Counted from the stretch's first letter, positions 23,919-33,233 are shown. The stretch is 36,644 bases of DNA from Lactobacillus equicursoris DSM 19284 = JCM 14600 = CIP 110162 (GCF_001434815.1 NZ_AZDU01000011.1:1-36644), one strand, 5' to 3'. The notes: generated by a model not told the origin, from the sequence alone. Numbers and translations: made by a program.

Positions 23919-23965
23919 TCTAAATTTTCTTTTACTTCTGCTTAAATCTTGTTCAAGTTTTGCGA

Positions 23966-25192
23966 TTAGGCTTCTTCAAATTCGATGATGCTCTTGGTGG
24001 AAATGTAAGCCGGCACAAATTCACCCCGGTTGTATTTTTCCACTTTCATGAATTCGCCCTTTGAGGACAAGACGTATTCAGCCAGTTCATCCAGACTCTT
24101 GAACTGGTCAGTGTAGAAGGTGCCCTTTTCGGTTACCAGCTTAAACTTGCCTTCAAACAGTTCCCGCCGCTTAGCGTAGTTTTGCTGGCGGTTATTTTGG
24201 TAATTGTTCTTTTGGTAGCCTTGACGATTGTTCTGGTGGTAGCCATTTTGCCGGTTGTTTCTGCCTTGCCGGCGGTTGTTGCGGTACTCATCATCGCGCT
24301 TGCGAACGACAAAGCCGCGATGATCTTCTTCAGTAGTTTCGTTTTCGGTTTTTTCAGGCTTTGCTTCCGCTTTTTCTTCTTTAACTTCCTTAGGAGTTTC
24401 TACCGCTTCGGTCTTTTCTTCAACCTTTGCAGTTGTCTCTGCGGCTTCCGCCTTTTCGTCTACTTCAGGCTTAGCTTCTTGGTCATCAAAGCTGAATGGC
24501 AGTTCAACCGCTGGGTGTTCCTTCAGCTTGTCATCTGGCCGCGGCGCCTTCTTGACGAAGACTGGACCGGTTACCTTCTTTTCTTCCGGCTCTTCTTTGA
24601 CTTCTTCAGGCAGCTCGACCTTTTCTTCAGTCTTGACCGGCTCTATAACAGGAGCTTCTTCAGTTTTTTCTTCTTTGGCTTCCGCCTTAGGAGCTTCTTC
24701 TACCTTAACTTCTGTTTCTTGGACCTTTTCTTCTACCGGCTTTTCTTCTACTGTTGCTTCAGCTGCTTTAGCTTCTTCAGGTTTAGCCTTAGCCGCCTCT
24801 TCAGCTTCAAAATGGTCGTGGATATACTGAATAGCACTTGGCCCCCAGTACTTCTTGTTGTGGTTCTTCTCGTCGATGAAGTCAGGCTTGATTTCCTTGT
24901 GCTCTCTGATAAAAACTCTCAGCTTCTTCTTGCCGATCCCGGTTGTTTCGGCGATGGCGTTGATGTCCAAGAGCCCATTGTCCGTCGCCGGCGACACCAC
25001 CGATTTGGGCAAGACCTTGCCCAGATCCTGGAAGATCTGCCCTACCGCTCGCTCATCGTAGAACTTATTGCCCTTTGGGTCAACCAAGGTTGGCTTGAAC
25101 TTGAACTTCATATTGATTAAGTAATAAACCTGCTGCTGTGAAACCTTTGCCAATTTAGCGATTTGATCCATTGAATAGTATTGTTGTGCCAT
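23966..25192 (-). CDS. Unrecognised protein: duplicated HTH-like module, acidic and N/R/Q-rich linkers
   Basis: I do not recognise this 408-residue cytoplasmic protein. Residues 6-56 (MDQIAKLAKVSQQQVYYLI ... FYDERAVGQIF) and 74-128 (LDINAIAETTGIGKKKLRVF ... KYWGPSAIQYIH) align as an internal duplication of a MerR-like helix-turn-helix. About 130-290 is low-complexity E/K/A/P-rich and highly acidic. About 300-345 is rich in N, R, Q, Y and G with repeated NNRQ/NRQ. About 346-408 is a compact folded-looking domain (FEGKFKLVTEKGTFYTDQF...). There is no signal peptide or membrane span. The pattern suggests a nucleic-acid-binding scaffold, perhaps condensate-forming; this is inference. The ATG has GAGG upstream, and the gene is monocistronic with its own terminator. 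Confidence 0.75.
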   Translation of the reverse strand: MAQQYYSMDQIAKLAKVSQQQVYYLINMKFKFKPTLVDPKGNKFYDERAVGQIFQDLGKVLPKSVVSPATDNGLLDINAIAETTGIGKKKLRVFIREHKEIKPDFIDEKNHNKKYWGPSAIQYIHDHFEAEEAAKAKPEEAKAAEATVEEKPVEEKVQETEVKVEEAPKAEAKEEKTEEAPVIEPVKTEEKVELPEEVKEEPEEKKVTGPVFVKKAPRPDDKLKEHPAVELPFSFDDQEAKPEVDEKAEAAETTAKVEEKTEAVETPKEVKEEKAEAKPEKTENETTEEDHRGFVVRKRDDEYRNNRRQGRNNRQNGYHQNNRQGYQKNNYQNNRQQNYAKRRELFEGKFKLVTEKGTFYTDQFKSLDELAEYVLSSKGEFMKVEKYNRGEFVPAYISTKSIIEFEEA

Positions 25193-25290
25193 TGTCTTTT
25201 CCTCAAAAATCTCTAGTGATGCTTAGTTAAAAATACGATAATTCACTATTAATTTTACTTCACTTTAAGAGAAAATGCTCGAAATTCACA

Positions 25291-25325
25291 AAAAGGCCAC
25301 TCTCCAAATGGAGAGCAGCCTTTAA
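25291..25325 (-). terminator. Terminator of ppsA
   Basis: CTCTCC / GGAGAG with an AAAT loop is extended by AAAGGC / GCCTTT arms and followed on the minus strand by T residues. It lies 18 nt past the stop codon. Confidence 0.8.
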
Positions 25326-25342
25326 AAACTATTCAGCAAAGA

Positions 25343-27757
25343 TTACCAGTCGTAGTCTTCAGTGTCTTGCTTGCCTAAGCCAGTTGCGGCGTCAAGCATG
25401 ATTCTTTGCTCAAAGTGTGCAACGTTGAGCTTGGTTTCCTTAACCATGTCAGGGTTTACGGAGACGTAGTCAATCCCACTTCTTACCAAGAATTCAGTGA
25501 AGTCTGGGTATTCTGATGGAGCTTGACCACAGATTGATACCGTCTTGCCATCCTTGTGAGCAACCTTAATGAGGTGACGGATTGCCCGCTTTACAGCCAA
25601 GTTACGTTCATCGTAGAGGGCAGAAACAGCGTCGTTGTTGCGGTCAGTCCCCATGATCAGCATGGTCAAGTCGTTTGAGCCGATGGAGTAGCCATCAACG
25701 TACTTGTTGAACTTGTCAGCCAGGATAATGTTGGATGGAATTTCAGCCATCATGAAGACCTTGAAGTCGCGGCTGCGTTCCAAGCCTTCGTCAGCCATGA
25801 TCTTCGTAACCTTTTCGGCTTCTTCAGTGGTTCTGCAGAATGGGATCATGACGTTCAAGTTCTTCAAGCCGAATTCATTTCTTACCTTCTTGACAGCTTC
25901 CAGTTCCAGCTTGAAGGCTTCAATGTACTTCGGGTCGTAGTAGCGACTTGCCCCGCGCCAGCCAAGCAGGTCAGCTGGTTCGTGCGGTTCATACTTCTCC
26001 CCGCCCTTCAAGTTCCGGTATTCGCTGGACTTGAAGTCAGAGAATCTCAAGACAACTGGTCTTGGGTTCATGGCCCGGCAAACCTTGCTGATGCCGTTAG
26101 CCAATTCGTTAACGACTCTTTCTGGGTGACCGGTTTCAATCAGGTAGAGTGGGTGTTGGTGGATGTAAGTCGTCCACAAGAATTCTTCCCGCATCAGACC
26201 AATCCCGTCAGCTGGCAAAGTAGAGTACTTTTCAGCCAGGTCTGGGTCACCCAGGTTCATCATGACTCTCGTTGCGGTTGGTGGGAAGTATTCAGCTGCA
26301 GCCATTGGCGCGCCGGTGTTTTCCTTCTTTGGCTTAACCACTTCGTCAGCCACGCCTTGGTATACGACACCGTTCTTGGCGTCAACCGTTACTTCTTGGC
26401 CAGTCTTCAAAATTCTAGTTGCAAAAGTCCCGCGGCTGGCCGTCCCAACGATACATGGGATCTGCATTTCTCTTGAAACGATCGCTGCGTGGCAGGTCAT
26501 CCCACCGTTGTTGGTAACAATCGCAGCCGCCTTCTTCATGGCTGGTACCCAGTCTGGAGAAGTCATCAAGGTTACCAGAATTTCGCCTTCCTTGAACTCG
26601 CTGATGTGGCTTGGGTCGTCGATAACGTGAACGATACCAGAAGCAACGCCTGGGCTGGCTGGCAGACCCTTAACCAGAACCTTGTTGGAGCTTGGAGTAA
26701 CCTCCTTGTTCTCTTCTTCAGCCCCTTCCTTCTTTCTTTGGGACCAAACGGTTTCTGGACGGGCTTGAACGAGCCAGAGCTTGTCGTCTTGGTCACGGGA
26801 CCATTCCATGTCCATGTAGCAGCCATAGTGCTTTTCAATTTGCTTTGCGTAGCCAGCCAATTCAATGACTTGTTCATCGGTCAAGCAGGCACTCTTAGCA
26901 ACATCTTCTGGAACATCTCTTTGTTCAACGCCCCCACCTGGAAGACGGATCAATTCAATGTTCTTGTTGTTGATCGTCTTACTGGTGATCTTCATGCTGT
27001 CCTTGTCAACTTCGAAGTTGTCAGGGGTAACCGTCCCTTGAACGATGTATTCACCAAGCCCCCATGACCCTTCGATCATGACCTTGGTGTCGTCACCGTT
27101 AGCAACGTTAACCGTGAACATAACCCCGGCTGACTTAGAGAAGGCCATCATTTGCACAGCAGCTGACAAAGCAACCTTTTCTTGTGGGAAGTTTTGCTTG
27201 ATCCGGTAATAAGTTGCCCGATCAGTAAACAAAGATGCGTAACAGTCTTGAACCTTGCGGATAACGTCCTTGCGGCCGCGAACGTTAAGGTAAGTGTCTT
27301 GTTCGCCAGCAAAGGAGGCATCTGGCAAGTCTTCGGCCGTTGCACTTGACCGAACGGCTACGTATGGCTCGTTTTGCCCAGTCATCTTAGCCAAAGCGTC
27401 ATAAGAGCTGCCGATGTCTTCTGCCAAATCTTCTGGCATTGGAGCTTCTCTCATGATCTTTCTAATTTGGCTGCAGACCCGGTGAAGTTCTTCTGAATCT
27501 TCTGGGTCCTTCAAAGTAGCAAGCAAGGCATTTACCTTGTCGTTTAAGCCGTTGACTTCCATGAAGTGCCGGTAGCCGTGTGCAGTCGTTGCAAAGCCGT
27601 AAGGCACTGGAACGTCAGTCCCTGAAGTCAATTCACCTAATGATGATGATTTACCGCCAACCAGAGGCACATCGGCCCGGCGCAGTTGGTTGAACCAAAG
27701 AACATATGCATTTTCACGTTCTTCTTGAGTTAATTCTTTCTTGTCATTAACTTCCAT
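25343..27757 (-). CDS. ppsA: Phosphoenolpyruvate synthase (pyruvate, water dikinase)
   Basis: The protein has 804 residues from the ATG at 27757. An in-frame GTG at 27766 overlaps the Shine-Dalgarno GAGGTG, so the ATG is preferred. The N-terminal ATP-grasp-like pyruvate/phosphate dikinase domain has VGGKSSSLGEL and RSSATAEDLP. The central swivel domain has the phosphohistidine motif GGMTCHAAIVSRE (H423). The C-terminal PEP/pyruvate barrel has GSNDLT and the GQAPSEYP loop. It converts pyruvate, ATP and water to PEP, AMP and phosphate, a gluconeogenic step. Its presence in a sugar fermenter suggests growth on pyruvate- or amino-acid-derived carbon, or PEP balancing. A perfect cre site upstream suggests control by CcpA. 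Confidence 0.95.
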   Translation of the reverse strand: MEVNDKKELTQEERENAYVLWFNQLRRADVPLVGGKSSSLGELTSGTDVPVPYGFATTAHGYRHFMEVNGLNDKVNALLATLKDPEDSEELHRVCSQIRKIMREAPMPEDLAEDIGSSYDALAKMTGQNEPYVAVRSSATAEDLPDASFAGEQDTYLNVRGRKDVIRKVQDCYASLFTDRATYYRIKQNFPQEKVALSAAVQMMAFSKSAGVMFTVNVANGDDTKVMIEGSWGLGEYIVQGTVTPDNFEVDKDSMKITSKTINNKNIELIRLPGGGVEQRDVPEDVAKSACLTDEQVIELAGYAKQIEKHYGCYMDMEWSRDQDDKLWLVQARPETVWSQRKKEGAEEENKEVTPSSNKVLVKGLPASPGVASGIVHVIDDPSHISEFKEGEILVTLMTSPDWVPAMKKAAAIVTNNGGMTCHAAIVSREMQIPCIVGTASRGTFATRILKTGQEVTVDAKNGVVYQGVADEVVKPKKENTGAPMAAAEYFPPTATRVMMNLGDPDLAEKYSTLPADGIGLMREEFLWTTYIHQHPLYLIETGHPERVVNELANGISKVCRAMNPRPVVLRFSDFKSSEYRNLKGGEKYEPHEPADLLGWRGASRYYDPKYIEAFKLELEAVKKVRNEFGLKNLNVMIPFCRTTEEAEKVTKIMADEGLERSRDFKVFMMAEIPSNIILADKFNKYVDGYSIGSNDLTMLIMGTDRNNDAVSALYDERNLAVKRAIRHLIKVAHKDGKTVSICGQAPSEYPDFTEFLVRSGIDYVSVNPDMVKETKLNVAHFEQRIMLDAATGLGKQDTEDYDW

Positions 27758-27809
27758 TATTTTCACCTCATATCACTTGGCTTGTAAGCCTTTTCACTTT
27801 TCACTGTCT

Positions 27810-27838
27810 ATTATTGTCTTTTTGTGAAAAAAAGTCAA
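27810..27838 (-). promoter_or_regulatory. Sigma-A promoter of ppsA
   Basis: On the minus strand, TTGACT (27833-27838) is separated by 17 nt from AATAAT (27810-27815). The predicted start is near 27803, giving a leader of about 45 nt. Confidence 0.75.
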
Positions 27839-27868
27839 GGGTGATTTGGGGATTTTTACCAAGATTTT

Positions 27869-27883
27869 TTGTAACCGTTTCCT
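27869..27883. promoter_or_regulatory. cre site (CcpA operator) between divergent promoters
   Basis: TTGTAACCGTTTCCT matches all defined positions of the consensus WTGNAANCGNWNNCW. It lies upstream of the ppsA -35 box and also upstream of the plus-strand promoter at 27896, so it could act on both. Confidence 0.65.
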
Positions 27884-27895
27884 TTGCCGGATTTG

Positions 27896-27924
27896 TTGCA
27901 TTTTAAAGAAATCTTAACTATAAT
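27896..27924 (+). promoter_or_regulatory. Orphan sigma-A promoter on the plus strand
   Basis: TTGCAT (27896-27901) is separated by 17 nt from a perfect TATAAT (27919-27924). No coding gene follows on this strand; the next 190 nt end at a strong hairpin. Confidence 0.7.
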
Positions 27925-27930
27925 AAAAAA

Positions 27931-28114
27931 TGAGATGTTAAATATATTATTCACAAGGTAATTTTTCCTGTATATTTTTTATTGGCCATTAGCCCCGTGA
28001 TATCAAGCTTCTTTACAAGGACTTTTCACTTTTTCAAAAATATGCTCGATCAGTTTTGGGCAAAAATGAGCATAAAAAAGCAGATACCTGTCAGTTAACA
28101 GATATCTGCTTTTG
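27931..28114 (+). ncRNA. Candidate small RNA (about 185 nt) in the ppsA-murJ gap
   Basis: The stretch runs from the predicted start of the 27896 promoter to the hairpin at 28075-28114. It contains no ORF longer than 8 codons with a ribosome-binding site. It can form a stem TATGCTC / GAGCATA (about 28041-28074) and ends in the stem AAAAGCAGATA / TATCTGCTTTT. The rest of the 355-bp gap holds only the ppsA promoter and the cre site. Function unknown; expression is a prediction. Confidence 0.45.
28075..28114. terminator. Bidirectional terminator after the flippase gene
   Basis: AAAAGCAGATA-C-CTGT pairs with ACAG-A-TATCTGCTTTT around a short loop. It has T tracts on both strands: it ends the minus-strand flippase gene and could end the plus-strand candidate RNA. 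Confidence 0.88.
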
Positions 28115-28121
28115 CATTTAC

Positions 28122-29750
28122 TTAATTCAGATGCAATTTCTGGGTGATTCTGGTAATCCGGCTGCCCAAAATTCGCTCAGCTAGTCCCATTTTGAGGCTG
28201 AGGCCGCCGTAAACAACGACGCCGGCTAAGACCCCCAGCCCGCACAAGATCATGGCTGAGAAGCGCATGTCTGGGCTAATGAAGCGCCCTGCCACTTTAA
28301 CGGTCAAGCTGACCGCCAAAAACATCAGGATAGAGAAAGTGGCAATCCCAATAAAGCGGCGCATCGTCCGGTCCGCCTGAAAACGGTACTTGACCTTTAA
28401 GTGCTTCAAGGCACAGAAGATCACGACCAGCATCCCGATATTGGTGGCTAAGAGTGGCCCATAGACCTTGGCTAGGCGAATCATTGGGTACTGGAAGATG
28501 CTTTTGACTACCAAGCCAATGATCAAGTAGCGAATGGCGTACATGTTCTCGTCTAAGCCTTGCAAAATCGCCATCAAGACCGTGAACAGGCCCAAGCTGA
28601 TCGCCGTAAAGGAAAACAGGTATAAGACCTTGACCCCCAGAGCATCCGGACCATAGAAGATGGTATAAAGAGGCTTAGCGATCGCAGCCATGCCCAAAGA
28701 CGCTGGCATCAAGACAAACAAGAAGAGCTCCAGAGTGTTGGAAATCTGCTTAGAGATGTCCTTATAATCCCGCCGGGCATGAGCAGCTGACAAAAGCGGA
28801 ATTGCCGTCACTGCCATGGAAGTGGCGAGAGACACCACGATCATGATTAGCTTGTTGGCATTCAGCCCGAACAAGGCATACCAACTTTCGATCGTGTTAT
28901 AGTGCACGCCATGCATGAAGCTGGCAATCATTGGGTGGAAGGTGTACTGGTCCACCAGCTGGAAGATGTTGATCCCCGCGTCAATGATGATAAAGGGAAT
29001 CGACTGCTGGATAATTTCAAACAGCAAGCTGTTGGTAGACACCCGCAGAGCATTATTAGAATGCGCCAAGAGCGGTCTCAGCTGTCTTCTTTGTCTGAGG
29101 TAAAACCAAAGCAGCATCCCGATGGCAAAAATCGCCCCGATAGCAGCCGCCAGGTTGGACTGAGTAACAGCATCCACATAGTTGCCGTGCTGAACCTGCA
29201 TGATGATGTAGGCCGTTGCCAGCATCCAGATGACCCGGGCCAGCTGCTCGACAAACTGCGACATGGCACTAGGCATCATGTTGTTAAAGCCCTGGAAATA
29301 CCCTCTCAGGATACTGAGGATGGGGATGATCAAGACGGCAACGGCTAGACTGCGGATTACCGGTACTTCTTGCGGGTTGTAGCCAGACAGCGGCAAGGCC
29401 AAGAAGTACATGCAGGCCGCCGAGATAATGCCAAAGACCGCCATTAAGCTCAAGCCATGCTTGAACAGCCTTTGCCCTACCCCATACTCGTTTAAGGCAT
29501 TATACTTGGCAATTTGCTTGGCGATTGCCCCGGGAATGCCGGCAGTCGAAATGATGATAAAGAGACTGTAGATGTTGTAGCTTTTTGCCGTCAGCGAGTT
29601 GGCCAGGTTGCCATAAGGGCCCATCCAGGCATACCAAGGGATGATGTAGATTGCCCCCAGAATCCGCGATAGGATTGAGCCAAAAGTCATCCAAGCCGAG
29701 CCTTTTAAGAGCTGGGCTTGCGAATTGCTCTGTGATTTTGTTTTTGCCAT
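28122..29750 (-). CDS. murJ: MurJ/YtgP-type lipid II flippase (MOP superfamily)
   Basis: The 542-residue protein has about 14 membrane segments. The N-terminal motif ending in GSAWMTFGSILSRILGAIY and the motif GYFQGFNNMMPSAMSQFVEQ are typical of the polysaccharide/lipid II flippase family in Firmicutes. Length and start match B. subtilis YtgP (MurJ), which moves lipid II across the membrane for peptidoglycan synthesis. A Wzx-type sugar flippase is the alternative, but no exopolysaccharide genes surround it. The start has AGGGAAG upstream. It lies about 95 nt after leuS and has its own terminator, so it is probably a separate transcript. Confidence 0.85.
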   Translation of the reverse strand: MAKTKSQSNSQAQLLKGSAWMTFGSILSRILGAIYIIPWYAWMGPYGNLANSLTAKSYNIYSLFIIISTAGIPGAIAKQIAKYNALNEYGVGQRLFKHGLSLMAVFGIISAACMYFLALPLSGYNPQEVPVIRSLAVAVLIIPILSILRGYFQGFNNMMPSAMSQFVEQLARVIWMLATAYIIMQVQHGNYVDAVTQSNLAAAIGAIFAIGMLLWFYLRQRRQLRPLLAHSNNALRVSTNSLLFEIIQQSIPFIIIDAGINIFQLVDQYTFHPMIASFMHGVHYNTIESWYALFGLNANKLIMIVVSLATSMAVTAIPLLSAAHARRDYKDISKQISNTLELFLFVLMPASLGMAAIAKPLYTIFYGPDALGVKVLYLFSFTAISLGLFTVLMAILQGLDENMYAIRYLIIGLVVKSIFQYPMIRLAKVYGPLLATNIGMLVVIFCALKHLKVKYRFQADRTMRRFIGIATFSILMFLAVSLTVKVAGRFISPDMRFSAMILCGLGVLAGVVVYGGLSLKMGLAERILGSRITRITQKLHLN

Positions 29751-29845
29751 AAAACTTCCCTAATCTTCAAATACTTCAACCTCTTATCATATTACGGATT
29801 TTAGGCGAAATATACCCCAATTTGTTTTTTTAGGAAAATTTTAGA

Positions 29846-32260
29846 TTATTTGGCAACAATATTGACGATCTTGTTTGGAACTACGATGACCTTCTTGATT
29901 TCCTTGCCATCGGTGAATTCCTTAACGTGTGGCAGGCCCAAGGCAGCAGCTTGAGCGTCTTCACGACTTGCGTCCTTAGCAATGGTGAAAGTGCCGCGCT
30001 TCTTGCCGTTAACCGTTACGGCCATTTCAACGGTGCTTTCAACCAGCTTGCTTGCATCGTAAGTTGGCCATGGAGCCAGCTGTACGCTTTCGTCGTGGCC
30101 CAAGACTTGCCAGATTTCTTCCATCATGTGCGGAGCAACTGGAGCCAGCAGCTTGACGAAGCCTTCTGCGTATTCGCGAGGAATCTTGTCTACCTTTTGG
30201 CAGGCATTCATGAAGACCATCATTTGGGAAATCGCGGTATTAAAGCGCAGGTCTTCAAAGTGTTCGGTAACCGTCTTAACCGTTTCGTTGTAAATCTTGT
30301 CCAACTTGCCGTCGTTTTCGTCAACCACCTTTTCAGATGGTATTGGGTCGAGGTCTAAGTCGTTGACAAAAGTCCGCCATACCCGGTCCAAGAACTTCTT
30401 CACACCGGAAGGACCATTGTCGTCCCAGTCGATTGAAGCATTCAGTGGCCCCATGAACATTTCGTAAGTCCGCAAGCTGTCTGCGCCGTATTCGTCAACC
30501 ACGTCATCTGGGTTAACCACGTTGCCGCGGGACTTGGACATCTTTTCGTGGTTCTTCAAGATCAAGCCTTGGTTGTAGAGCTTTTGGAATGGTTCCTTGG
30601 TTGGCACAACGCCCAAGTCGTACAAGAACTTGTGCCAGAATCTAGCGTAGAGCAGGTGAAGCGTTGCGTGTTCAGCCCCGCCGATGTAAAGGTCAACTGG
30701 CATCCAGCGCTTCAAGAGCTCTGGGTCAGCCAGGGCCTGGTCGTTATGCGGATCAACGTAGCGGAGGAAGTACCAGCTAGAACCTGCCCATTGCGGCATG
30801 GTGTTGGTTTCGCGCTTGCCCTTTCTGCCGTTTTCGTCAACCACGTTGACCCAGTCGGTCAAGTTGGCCAGTGGGCTTTCTGGCGTGCCAGATGGCTGGA
30901 TGTTGGTTTCCTTTGGCAGGGTCAATGGCAATTCGTCTTCTGGAACCAGCGTGGTTTCGCCGTCTTCCCAGTGGATGACTGGGATTGGTTCACCCCAGTA
31001 GCGCTGACGGGAGAAGTTCCAGTCACGCATCTTGTAGTTGACCTTCTTTTCGCCAACTTCGTGGTCGGTCAGCCATTCAACCATCTTTTCCTTGGCTTCG
31101 TCATTGTGGAGGCCGTTCAAGAAGTCGGAGTTGACGTGGGCACCATCGCCGGCAAAGGCTTCCTTAGTTACGTCGCCGCCTTCAACTACTTCCTTAATTG
31201 GCAGGTGGAACTTGGTAGCAAAGGCATAGTCACGTTCATCGTGAGCTGGAACGGCCATCACCGCACCAGTCCCGTAAGTTGCCAAAACGTAGTCAGAGAT
31301 CCAGATTGGCACAGCTTCGCCGTTAACTGGATTGATCGCATATGCCCCGGTGAAGACGCCAGTCTTGTCCTTGTTGAGGTCAGTTCTTTCCAGGTCAGAC
31401 TTAGATTCGATAGACTTGATGTAGGCTTCAACGGCTTCTTTTTGTTCTGGAGTAGTAATTTCCTTAACCAGATCGTTTTCTGGTGCCAAAACCGTGTATG
31501 AGCAGCCAAACAGGGTGTCTGGACGGGTGGTGAAGACTTCAAAGCTCTTGTCGGTATCCTTCACCTTGAAGGTAACTTGGGCACCAACTGAGCGGCCGAT
31601 CCAGTTTCTTTGCATTTCCTTGATTGGTTCTGGCCAGTCTAAGTCGTCCAAATCGTCCAGCAAACGGTCAGCGTAGGCCGTAATCCGCAGCATCCATTGG
31701 CGCATCTTCCGGCGGTAAACTGGGAAGCCGCCCCGTTCAGTCTTGCCGTCGATTACTTCTTCGTTGGCAACAACTGTCCCCAAGTCTGGTGACCAGTTAA
31801 CTGGCACTTCGGCTTCATAAGCCAGACCCTTTTTGTACATTTGTTCAAAAATCCACTGGGTCCACTTGTAGTAATTAGGATCAGTGGTCTTGATTTCCCG
31901 GTCCCAGTCGTAAGAAAAGCCCAAGGCTTGGAGCTGCTCTTTGAAGTGGGCAATGTTTTTGTCAGTAAAAGTTGCCGGATCATTGCCAGTTTGCAAAGCG
32001 TATTGCTCTGCTGGCAGACCGAAGGCATCCCAGCCCATTGGGTGGAGGACATTGTAGCCTTGAGCCCGCTTCATTCTGGCCATGATGTCAGTAGCGGTGT
32101 AGCCTTCTGGGTGGCCAACGTGCAGACCCTTGCCGGATGGGTAAGGGAACATGTCCAATACGTAATACTTTGGCTTTTCTGGGTCAGTCCCAGTCTTAAA
32201 AGTCTTGTGGTCAAGCCAATACTTTTGCCACTTCTTTTCGACAACTTTGTGGTTGTACAT
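29846..32260 (-). CDS. leuS: Leucyl-tRNA synthetase
   Basis: The 804-residue class I aminoacyl-tRNA synthetase has [12 protein letters not shown] (HIGH-type HVGH, 47-50), a CP1 editing domain in the first half (TTRPDTLFG and the [11 protein letters not shown] region), a leucine-specific WYFLRYVDP segment, KMSKSRGN in the C-terminal half, and a C-terminal anticodon-binding and tail domain. It charges tRNA-Leu in the cytoplasm. The length is normal. Expression is controlled by the leucine T-box directly upstream. Confidence 0.98.
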   Translation of the reverse strand: MYNHKVVEKKWQKYWLDHKTFKTGTDPEKPKYYVLDMFPYPSGKGLHVGHPEGYTATDIMARMKRAQGYNVLHPMGWDAFGLPAEQYALQTGNDPATFTDKNIAHFKEQLQALGFSYDWDREIKTTDPNYYKWTQWIFEQMYKKGLAYEAEVPVNWSPDLGTVVANEEVIDGKTERGGFPVYRRKMRQWMLRITAYADRLLDDLDDLDWPEPIKEMQRNWIGRSVGAQVTFKVKDTDKSFEVFTTRPDTLFGCSYTVLAPENDLVKEITTPEQKEAVEAYIKSIESKSDLERTDLNKDKTGVFTGAYAINPVNGEAVPIWISDYVLATYGTGAVMAVPAHDERDYAFATKFHLPIKEVVEGGDVTKEAFAGDGAHVNSDFLNGLHNDEAKEKMVEWLTDHEVGEKKVNYKMRDWNFSRQRYWGEPIPVIHWEDGETTLVPEDELPLTLPKETNIQPSGTPESPLANLTDWVNVVDENGRKGKRETNTMPQWAGSSWYFLRYVDPHNDQALADPELLKRWMPVDLYIGGAEHATLHLLYARFWHKFLYDLGVVPTKEPFQKLYNQGLILKNHEKMSKSRGNVVNPDDVVDEYGADSLRTYEMFMGPLNASIDWDDNGPSGVKKFLDRVWRTFVNDLDLDPIPSEKVVDENDGKLDKIYNETVKTVTEHFEDLRFNTAISQMMVFMNACQKVDKIPREYAEGFVKLLAPVAPHMMEEIWQVLGHDESVQLAPWPTYDASKLVESTVEMAVTVNGKKRGTFTIAKDASREDAQAAALGLPHVKEFTDGKEIKKVIVVPNKIVNIVAK

Positions 32261-32282
32261 TCTGTGTAATCCTTTCCAAAAA

Positions 32283-32499
32283 ACAAAAACGTCCTATGCA
32301 AACACATAGGACGAGTTATTTCGCGGTACCACCTAAGTTCCACGCCAAACGGCGTGACACTCAAATGTTTCTTAAAGCGAAACAACACTTTGGCATTTTC
32401 CGGGTGAGTTCAAAAATTTCCTTTCAAGCCTCGCAGCAACCGGCTCTTCTCTGAGGAAAGAAAAAATTCTACTACTCCCTGCCCTTTATTATTTTCTCT
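32283..32499 (-). promoter_or_regulatory. T-box riboswitch (Leu) of leuS
   Basis: The T-box core AGGTGGTACCGCG (32322-32334) precedes the terminator stem CGTCCTATG / CATAGGACG (32290-32313) with a T run. Stem I (GGGCAGGGAGTAGTAGAA ... ACTCACCC) carries the specifier codon CTC (Leu) at 32406-32408. The TGGT bulge can pair with the ACCA end of uncharged tRNA-Leu. A -10 TATAAT at 32506-32511 (minus strand) sets the start near 32499; the -35 is weak. Uncharged tRNA-Leu reading CTC should favour read-through into leuS. Confidence 0.93.
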
Positions 32500-32558
32500 A
32501 TAACGATTATACTTTACCACATGGCCAAAATTTTACAAGGGAGAAAAATTAAAAACAA

Positions 32559-33224
32559 TTGAATACGAAAGAAAATAAAGTTAATTATCAGCCGCTTTTA
32601 ATTTTTGGCGGAGTAATCGGAATCTTTTTTGCCTTCTGGGTCTACTTGATTGCCAGCAAGAATCCTTTCATCAAGATTTTTGACACGGCAATCTATAATT
32701 CTATCAAGAACAATAATCCAGTAGAAAGACAGCTGACCTTCTACTGGACCCAGTTGGGCAATACCTTAACGATCACCGCCTTTACGGTGATTCTGGTGCT
32801 TTTCCTAGTCTACCAGCACAATTACGTCCATGCCGTTTTTGCCAGCTTGACCATGATTGCGGCAAATGCCTGCAACTCGATCATCAAGAACATTATCCAG
32901 CGCCAGCGGCCCAGGATGGACAAGGCAGTTCATGCCGACGGCTTTTCCTTTCCATCTGGCCACTCGGTCGGGTCAATGACCTTAGCCCTGGTTTTGATTG
33001 CCTTGATCGTCGTCTTGGTCAAAAAGAAGCCGCTGAAATACTGGTTGATTGCCGTCTGCGTCTTCTTCACCCTGTCGATCGGTTTTACCAGAATGTACCT
33101 GCACGTCCACTGGCCTAGCGACGTCTTGGGCGGCTGGTGCGAGGGCCTGGCCTTCAGCTGCCTGGCCAGCTGGATCTTTTTCCGGGTTTTGGATAAAAAG
33201 CAGGAGAAAGAGAAAAAAGAATAA
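32559..33224 (+). CDS. PAP2-family membrane phosphatase
   Basis: This 221-residue integral membrane protein has about 6 helices and the three PAP2 motifs: K..RQRPR (110-119), PSGH (132-135) and TRMYLHVHWPSD (177-188, with H184 and D188). Relatives dephosphorylate undecaprenyl pyrophosphate, phosphatidic acid or phosphatidylglycerol phosphate at the outer face of the membrane. The first residue of the third motif is threonine rather than serine. The only possible start is TTG at 32559, because a TAA lies 9 nt upstream in frame. The nearest Shine-Dalgarno (AAGGGAG) is 15 nt away, unusually far, suggesting weak initiation. The substrate is not predictable. Confidence 0.9.
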   Translation: MNTKENKVNYQPLLIFGGVIGIFFAFWVYLIASKNPFIKIFDTAIYNSIKNNNPVERQLTFYWTQLGNTLTITAFTVILVLFLVYQHNYVHAVFASLTMIAANACNSIIKNIIQRQRPRMDKAVHADGFSFPSGHSVGSMTLALVLIALIVVLVKKKPLKYWLIAVCVFFTLSIGFTRMYLHVHWPSDVLGGWCEGLAFSCLASWIFFRVLDKKQEKEKKE

Positions 33225-33233
33225 GCTAATCGC

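Noticed and set aside
24182-25120. 312-residue F/L/V-rich plus-strand ORF opposite the unknown protein
   Set aside because: Its hydrophobic composition mirrors the E/K-rich low-complexity codons of the minus-strand gene; not a real membrane protein.
30548-31501. 317-residue plus-strand ORF opposite leuS
   Set aside because: Antisense shadow of a strongly conserved gene; no ribosome-binding site or recognisable domain.
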